From the NCBI GenBank assembly GCA_964569055.1, contig CAZMSZ010000322.1:1-8870 (forward strand): a stretch of DNA of 8,870 nt, given 5' to 3'. The notes under the pieces are model-generated. The model made no database searches, had not been told where the DNA came from, and saw nothing but the letters and a program-made list of their open reading frames with translations. The position numbers and the translations under genes were made by a program. Source of the DNA: JAWLGW01 sp964569055 (GTDB lineage Bacteria; Planctomycetota; J058). This document shows positions 4,852-8,870 of this stretch, one piece after another; the stretch's first letter is position 1; each line of letters opens with the position of its first letter.

Positions 4852-6699
4852 TCACAGCTGCCCATCCCAGCTGTCCCGAAGCGGCGCATCCAGCCGCCCC
4901 AGGGCCATGGCCTGCAGCTCCTGATAGCAGGCCACGCCCTGCACGAACACCAGCTCGCAGGTTTTGACCCGATACAGGCGGCCGTCGGCGAGCTGGAACC
5001 GGTCGCCCGGGCCGAGCCGCGGGCGGAGCGGGGCCTGGAACACGCCGCGGGTGGTCTCGTACAGGAGCTGGAGCGGGGCGCTGGCGTGCTCGTCGGGGCC
5101 GGGCGCGCGGCGCTCGAGCATGGCGCGGAGCCCGTGGGCGAGGAGCGCGCTCTGGAAGGCGCGCAGGATCACCTGCGGCGAGGGGCCGCTCGGCGCGGGC
5201 GGCGGCGGGGCGGGCTCGGCGTCCCAGGCGGGCTCGGCCGGCGGCGTCGGCGGCGGCGCGCGGCGAGCCTGGTCCATGGCGAGCCCGCTGCTCCAGCTCG
5301 CGCCCCAGGCCGTCTCGTCCGCGTAGCCGCCGCCGAGCCCGCCCGACTCGCCGAACGGCTGGTACTCGTAGGCGAGGCCCCCGCCGGGAGCGGCGCTCGA
5401 GCCGTCGACGGCCGCCTGGCTGTAGGGGTCGACGAAGGCGTCCTCGCTGGGGCGACCTGCCGCGGCCTGGCGCGCGCGCCGCTCCGCGTCGGTGAGCGGC
5501 AGCCCCGTGAAGGGATCGGTGGCGAAGGGGTCGGCCTGGAACGGATCGGGCGTCACCGCCTGCTGCGGCGCGGGCGCCGCGCCCGCGGCCGCCCCGAGCG
5601 GGAGGCCGGTGAAGGGGTCGAGCGAGAACGGGTCGACCGCGGGTGACGCCGGCGCGCTCGGCGTGCTCGCGGTGGGCGGCGCGATCGGGTCCGGCGGGAC
5701 GATCGGCGCGGGCGCGACGAACCGCGCCGGCGGAGCCGACGAGCCGCGGGGCGCCGCCGTCGCCCGCTGGAGCGCGCTCGGCGCGGCGCGGTAGCGCTCG
5801 TAGGTCTCGACCAGCAGGCGCTCGAGGTCCGCCTCGTAGCCCTCGAACCGGATCTCGCTGGCCTGGGCCAGGATCTCCTCCAGGCCGCCGGCGCCGAGGT
5901 CGTGCGCCGGCGCGGGCATCTCGAGCTCCTCGACCACGGTGCGCGAGAGGGCGTCCTCGGAGCTCTCGCGCAGGAAGTCGCTGACCTGCTCGAGGGTGGC
6001 CACCGGCTCCTTCGGCGCCGCCTCGATCGGCGGCCGCGGGCTCCCGTCGCTCGCCCAGGGCGAGAGCAGCTCGCCGCTCTCGGCCAGCGGCGGCTCGGCG
6101 GGCGGCGGCGAACCGGCGCGCTCCGGCGCGGGGCGCGCGCGCGGCGCCTCGTCGCGCGGCGGTCGGGACGCGCGACCCGGCGCGCCGAGCGGGCGGCCCG
6201 GCGGCTCTGCGCGACGACCCGGCGCTGCGGGACGGCCCGGCGCCGGCGTGCGACCGGTCGCGCTCGCGGGACGACCCGGCGAACGCGCAGGGCGAGCGCG
6301 GGCTTCCGCCGGCCGACCGGTCGCGCCCGCGGGACGACCCGGCGCGTCCGGCGACCGGGCCGGCGCTCCGCTGCGATTCGCCGGGGGACAGGCCGCGCGG
6401 CCCGTCGATCCAGCCGGCCCTCGCTCCGATCCCGCCGGGCGCCGCCGACCGGCTTCGGGGCGCGGCTCGCGCAAGCGCCCCTCCGAGCGGGCGCTCGCCC
6501 GAGCGGCGCCCGGCGCCCGGGAGACCACCGTGGCCCGCGCCAGGAGCTCATCGAGCAGCGTCCGCCCCAGGCGGCCCCCCGGGCCGACGCCGCCGAGCTG
6601 CGGCGCCTCCTCGCCGCTCCGCTCCAGCAGGCGATCGGCCCGCGCGAACAGGTCCGCCAGGGCCCGCTTGTCGATCCGGCCCGCGACGCGCTCGCTCAT
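4852..6699 (-). CDS. Unrecognised 615-residue protein with GRP and DPF repeats
   Basis: I do not recognise this family. The protein has no signal peptide or membrane segment, so it is probably cytoplasmic. Residues 1-58 look like a small helical N-terminal module (KRALADLFARADRLLER and on). Residues 62-205 are low-complexity Pro/Arg/Ala/Gly with five GRP triplets between 121 and 170. Residues 229-304 are acidic and helical, ending in EADLERLLVETYERYRA. Residues 315-500 are Pro/Ala-rich linker with DPF motifs. Residues 506-615 are again folded-looking and include GPGDRFQLADGRLYRVKT and two cysteines (581, 591). Three ordered blocks joined by disordered linkers suggest a scaffold or multi-partner binding protein; that is inference. 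ATG 6699 has only a weak GAGG two bases upstream, and no other in-frame start was found above it. The gene lies 117 bp after the cysteine desulfurase gene and ends convergently with fumC. Third-position GC and an unbroken frame support coding despite the composition. Confidence 0.75.
   Translation of the reverse strand: MSERVAGRIDKRALADLFARADRLLERSGEEAPQLGGVGPGGRLGRTLLDELLARATVVSRAPGAARASARSEGRLREPRPEAGRRRPAGSERGPAGSTGRAACPPANRSGAPARSPDAPGRPAGATGRPAEARARPARSPGRPASATGRTPAPGRPAAPGRRAEPPGRPLGAPGRASRPPRDEAPRARPAPERAGSPPPAEPPLAESGELLSPWASDGSPRPPIEAAPKEPVATLEQVSDFLRESSEDALSRTVVEELEMPAPAHDLGAGGLEEILAQASEIRFEGYEADLERLLVETYERYRAAPSALQRATAAPRGSSAPPARFVAPAPIVPPDPIAPPTASTPSAPASPAVDPFSLDPFTGLPLGAAAGAAPAPQQAVTPDPFQADPFATDPFTGLPLTDAERRARQAAAGRPSEDAFVDPYSQAAVDGSSAAPGGGLAYEYQPFGESGGLGGGYADETAWGASWSSGLAMDQARRAPPPTPPAEPAWDAEPAPPPPAPSGPSPQVILRAFQSALLAHGLRAMLERRAPGPDEHASAPLQLLYETTRGVFQAPLRPRLGPGDRFQLADGRLYRVKTCELVFVQGVACYQELQAMALGRLDAPLRDSWDGQL
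5494..5634 (-). repeat. Duplicated DPF-x2-DPFTGLPL peptide unit
   Basis: Inside the 615-residue protein, DPFSLDPFTGLPL (residues 356-368, bases 5596-5634) recurs as DPFATDPFTGLPL (390-402, bases 5494-5532), 34 residues apart. A further DPF stands at 385-387, and a degenerate DPY at 424-426. Only two residues differ between the two units, and they sit in a variable Pro/Ala linker, so selection on the peptide is likely. DPF triplets are known adaptor-binding motifs in eukaryotic endocytic proteins, but no such role is known to me in bacteria. Confidence 0.8.
6160..6348 (-). repeat. GRP-rich low-complexity repeat tract
   Basis: This tract encodes residues 118-180 of the 615-residue protein, with GRP at 121, 128, 142, 155 and 168 and extra GR pairs between. 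At DNA level the 30-base segments 6252-6281 and 6315-6344 differ at one base and lie 63 bp (21 codons) apart, encoding PGRPASATGR and PGRPAGATGR. The core GACGACCCGGC recurs several times. This points to growth by slippage or unequal exchange, giving a basic, disordered linker. Confidence 0.8.
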
Positions 6700-6779
6700 G
6701 GCCTCGCTCGCGCCAGGTCCGCTTCGCCGCCTCGAGCCCGCCCCGCGCTCACGATCGCCGTCCCCCTGATAGGAGCGTA

Positions 6780-6800
6780 GCGCGCCCGCGGGCGGCGCGC
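6780..6800 (-). terminator. GC hairpin after the cysteine desulfurase gene
   Basis: GCGCGCC at 6780-6786 pairs with GGCGCGC at 6794-6800 around a 7-base loop; an alternative 10-base palindrome, GCCCGCGGGC, lies at 6784-6793. It starts 16 bases after the desulfurase stop. No T-tract follows on the minus strand. It may terminate or attenuate transcription before the DPF-repeat gene. The rest of the 117-bp spacer shows no convincing promoter. Confidence 0.4.
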
Positions 6801-6816
6801 CAAAGCGACGGCGCGC

Positions 6817-7959
6817 TCAGCGCCCGGTCAGCTCGCCCACCAGCTCCACGAAGCGCGAGACCGCCTCGGGCGCCGTGAGCGGCCCCACGCTGGCGCGCAC
6901 CGCGCCGCCCGGCGCCGTGCCGAGCCGGCGGTGCGCGCGCGGGGCGCAGTGGAGCCCCGCGCGCACGCAGGCCCCCGCGCCGTCGAGGCAGGCCGCGAGC
7001 TCCTCGGGCTCCCAGCCCGCCGCGGTGAAGCTCACGATCGGGAGCTCCCCCGGCGCGCCGCCGCCGTACGTCCGCACGTTCGGCAGCGCGCCCAGCCCCT
7101 CGCGCAGCGCCGTCCCCAGCGCGGCGGCGCGCTCGTGCAGCGCGGCGGGAGTCTCCTCGCGCACCCAGCGCGCCGCCACGGCCAGCGCCGCGCAGGCGAG
7201 CGCGTCGGCGGTGCCGGGCTCGAGCGCGCCCGGGAGCTCGCGCGGCGGCTCCTCGCGCTCGCTCGCGGTCCCGGTCCCGCCCGCGATCAGCGGCGGCAGC
7301 TCGAGGTCGCGCCGCACCCACAGCCCGCCGATCCCCGTCGGTCCGTGCAGCCCCTTGTGACCCGAGAACGCCACCAGGTCCGCGTCGAGCGCGTCGAGGG
7401 CGAGCGGCAGCGCGCCCGCGGTCTGGGCCGCGTCCACCAGCACCCGCGCCCCCGCGGCGCGCGCGCGCGCCACGATGGCCGCCACGTCCTGCACGGCGCC
7501 GGTCACGTTCGAGCCGTGGGCCACCGCCACCAGCGCGCAGGGCGCGGCGGCCAGCCGCCGCTCGAGGTCGTCGAGGTCCCAGCGCAGGGCGTCGTCGCTC
7601 GCCACCTCCTCCACCCGCACGTCGCGCTCGCGCGCGAGCAGCCACAGCGGACGGAGCACCGCGTTGTGCGCCTCGGGCCCGATCAGGACCCGCGCGCCCG
7701 GCGCGAGCACCCCGCGGAGCGCCACGTTGAGCGCCGCGGTGCAGCCGGGCAGCAGCGCGAGCCGGCGCGCGTCGCCCGCCCCGAGCAGCCGGGCCAGCGC
7801 GACGCGGGCGCGCTCCACCGCGTCGCCCGCCCGGCGAGCCAGCGCGTGCCCGCCGCGGCCGGCGCTGCCCGCGTCCTCGCGCAGGAAGCGCGCCGCCTCC
7901 TCGGCGACCCCCGGCGCCTTGGGGAACGAGGTCGCCGCGTGGTCGAGGTACAGGGTCAC
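6817..7959 (-). CDS. Cysteine desulfurase family protein (class V aminotransferase fold)
   Basis: This is a 380-residue PLP enzyme that removes sulfur from L-cysteine, forming alanine and an enzyme persulfide used for Fe-S clusters or other sulfur transfer in the cytoplasm. The start LYLDHAATSFPKAP is the typical N-terminus of the family. Visible active-site features are EAHNAV with H98, AHGSNVTG (147-154), VDAAQT with D176 for the PLP ring nitrogen, FSGHKGLHGPTGIG with K202 as the Schiff-base lysine, and RAGLHCAP with C338 as the likely nucleophile. The short RxGxHCAP loop and overall pattern resemble SufS-like or 'cysteine desulfurase family' proteins more than IscS. No suf or isc partner is in the window, so its pathway is open. 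The start is GTG 7959 with no clear Shine-Dalgarno, 10 bp after the oligopeptidase stop, which fits translational coupling. An isomerase or lyase of the same fold is less likely, given K202 and C338. Confidence 0.9.
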   Translation of the reverse strand: MTLYLDHAATSFPKAPGVAEEAARFLREDAGSAGRGGHALARRAGDAVERARVALARLLGAGDARRLALLPGCTAALNVALRGVLAPGARVLIGPEAHNAVLRPLWLLARERDVRVEEVASDDALRWDLDDLERRLAAAPCALVAVAHGSNVTGAVQDVAAIVARARAAGARVLVDAAQTAGALPLALDALDADLVAFSGHKGLHGPTGIGGLWVRRDLELPPLIAGGTGTASEREEPPRELPGALEPGTADALACAALAVAARWVREETPAALHERAAALGTALREGLGALPNVRTYGGGAPGELPIVSFTAAGWEPEELAACLDGAGACVRAGLHCAPRAHRRLGTAPGGAVRASVGPLTAPEAVSRFVELVGELTGR

Positions 7960-7969
7960 CCGCGGCCCG

Positions 7970-8870
7970 TCACTCGATCCGCACCAGCTCGAGCAGCAGC
8001 GTGCCGTCGTCCTGCTGGACCGAGCGCAGCCCGCCGGGCGCCCACCGGCGCGAGATCCAGGTCCGCACGTTGCCGGCCTGATAGATCTCGGCCTCGAACA
8101 CCACCCCGCTGATCTCGAGCCGCTCGTGCCCTTCTGGCGCCAGCGGCTGCGCCGCCCCGTCGGTCGGCCCGTCCGCCGGGTCCGCGGTGAGCGGGAACAC
8201 CGACTCGGTCGCCGGCCCCACCGCCCGGCCGCCCAACAACGCCTGCACGGCGCAGGTGATCTCGGTCTCGCCGAGCGCGCGGACCTCGTAGACCAGCTCC
8301 ATGCCGCCCGCCATGCGGTAGACGTAGCGCTGCCCGACCCGCACGTGGTCGGTGACCCACACGAAGGCGGGCGCCGCGACCGCCGCGGTCGTGCTCTCGC
8401 CCAGCATGCCGAGCTGGCTCATCAGGAACACGCGCTGGTCGACCGCCTCCTGCAGCCGCAGCGAGAGGGGCTTGCCCGCGCCGTGACCGGCGGCGCGCTC
8501 GACCCACAGCAGGACCGGCCGCTCCGCGGGCGAGGACTTGGTCGCGGCCTGCAGCCGCGCCGCCATCTTGCGGGCGTGGAGCGGGTGCACCCGCGAGTCG
8601 TTCTCGCCCGCGGTGAGGAGCACGGCGGGGTACTCCACCCCGTCCTTCACGTTGTGGTACGGCGAGTAGGCGCGCAGATAGGCGAACTGCTCGGCGTCCT
8701 CCGCGCTCCCGTACTCGGGCACCCAGAAGCGGGCCATGAGGAAGCGGTGGTAGCGCAGCATGTCGAGCAGCGGCACCGCCGAGATCGCGGCGCGGAACAG
8801 GTCGGGGCGCTGCACCACCGCAGCGCCCGTGAGCAGCCCGCCGTTGCTCCCGCCCGCGATCGCGAGGCGC
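7970..8870 (-). CDS. Prolyl oligopeptidase (S9A) C-terminal half with extra C-terminal domain
   Basis: The frame enters from the right edge and ends at TGA 7970, with 299 visible residues. The GTG at 8818 is internal, since the catalytic serine lies upstream of it. The nucleophile motif GGSNGGLL has its serine at 8846-8848. The Asp is in TAGENDSRVHPLH (visible residue 91) and the His in AAGHGAGKP (129); all three match prolyl oligopeptidase, EC 3.4.21.26, which cleaves short peptides after proline. LLDMLRYHRF and YSPYHNVKDG are also family-typical. The beta-propeller and any signal peptide lie outside the window. A normal member ends soon after the helix EAVDQRVFLMSQLG, but this one continues for about 142 residues (bases 7973-8398). 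The extension is a beta-rich domain with VGQRYVYRMAGGMELVYEV and a tail ending LLLELVRIE, which resembles stand-alone planctomycete-type proteins I recall only loosely. The desulfurase gene follows 10 bp downstream. Confidence 0.93.
   Translation of the reverse strand, partial: RLAIAGGSNGGLLTGAAVVQRPDLFRAAISAVPLLDMLRYHRFLMARFWVPEYGSAEDAEQFAYLRAYSPYHNVKDGVEYPAVLLTAGENDSRVHPLHARKMAARLQAATKSSPAERPVLLWVERAAGHGAGKPLSLRLQEAVDQRVFLMSQLGMLGESTTAAVAAPAFVWVTDHVRVGQRYVYRMAGGMELVYEVRALGETEITCAVQALLGGRAVGPATESVFPLTADPADGPTDGAAQPLAPEGHERLEISGVVFEAEIYQAGNVRTWISRRWAPGGLRSVQQDDGTLLLELVRIE

Noticed and set aside
3459..4889. 476-codon minus-strand frame opposite fumC, running through the N gap
   Set aside because: It is antisense to an unmistakable fumarase, is His/Arg/Asp/Glu-rich, and counts N codons as open.
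5902..6780. Plus-strand open frames opposite the GRP-repeat gene
   Set aside because: They are almost pure Arg/Ala/Gly/Pro with no folded segment. The minus frame has three ordered-looking blocks and is open for 615 codons.
6766..6803. TTGGCG-18-TACGCT or TATCAG as a promoter for the DPF-repeat gene
   Set aside because: Poor consensus matches, and overlap with the GC hairpin at 6780-6800.
6931..8112. 393-codon plus-strand frame opposite the desulfurase
   Set aside because: His/Arg/Gln-rich shadow of a gene with a full set of catalytic residues.

Overview
This window is about 8.9 kb of very GC-rich bacterial DNA (roughly 70% or more by eye). It reads as part of a metagenome or draft scaffold: one run of exactly 100 N interrupts it, and genes run off both ends. 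The mix of proteins suggests a large-genome Gram-negative-type bacterium such as a Myxococcota or Planctomycetota member. It includes a tandem carboxypeptidase-regulatory-like repeat protein, an exported zincin fused to an IPT/TIG domain, a lipobox lipoprotein, a prolyl oligopeptidase with an extra C-terminal domain, and a proline/arginine-rich cytoplasmic protein. The phylum is an inference from gene style, not a measured placement.

Layout. Left arm, plus strand: the 3' part of a multi-domain beta-sandwich surface protein (2-1465) is followed at once by a perfect GC hairpin. A 221-bp spacer with short repeats comes next, then a secreted metallopeptidase (1687-2703) whose active-site spacing resembles anthrax lethal factor-like (ATLF) peptidases. 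Convergent with it is a lipoprotein gene (3341-2713, minus) split by a one-base frameshift. A 138-bp divergent spacer carries a near-consensus sigma70 promoter for the lipoprotein and a strong ribosome binding site for fumC. The class II fumarase gene fumC (from 3480) lacks its last ~45 codons because the N gap begins at 4748.

Right arm, all minus strand, in transcription order: the C-terminal half of a prolyl oligopeptidase (8870-7970) with catalytic Ser, Asp and His visible and a ~142-residue extension. After 10 bp comes a class V cysteine desulfurase (7959-6817). After 117 bp with a GC hairpin comes an unrecognised 615-residue protein with DPF and GRP repeats (6699-4852), whose stop codon lies 4 bases from the N gap. 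The first two are probably co-transcribed. Whether the third belongs to that unit is uncertain.

I do not see a clearly new multi-gene system. Metabolic (fumarase, cysteine desulfurase), proteolytic and envelope genes sit side by side without an obvious shared pathway. The items most worth following are the DPF/GRP-repeat protein, the oligopeptidase extension, the ATLF-like zincin-TIG fusion and the frameshifted lipoprotein. No tRNA, rRNA, CRISPR array, insertion sequence or attachment site was seen, and there is no gene-free stretch over 300 bases.
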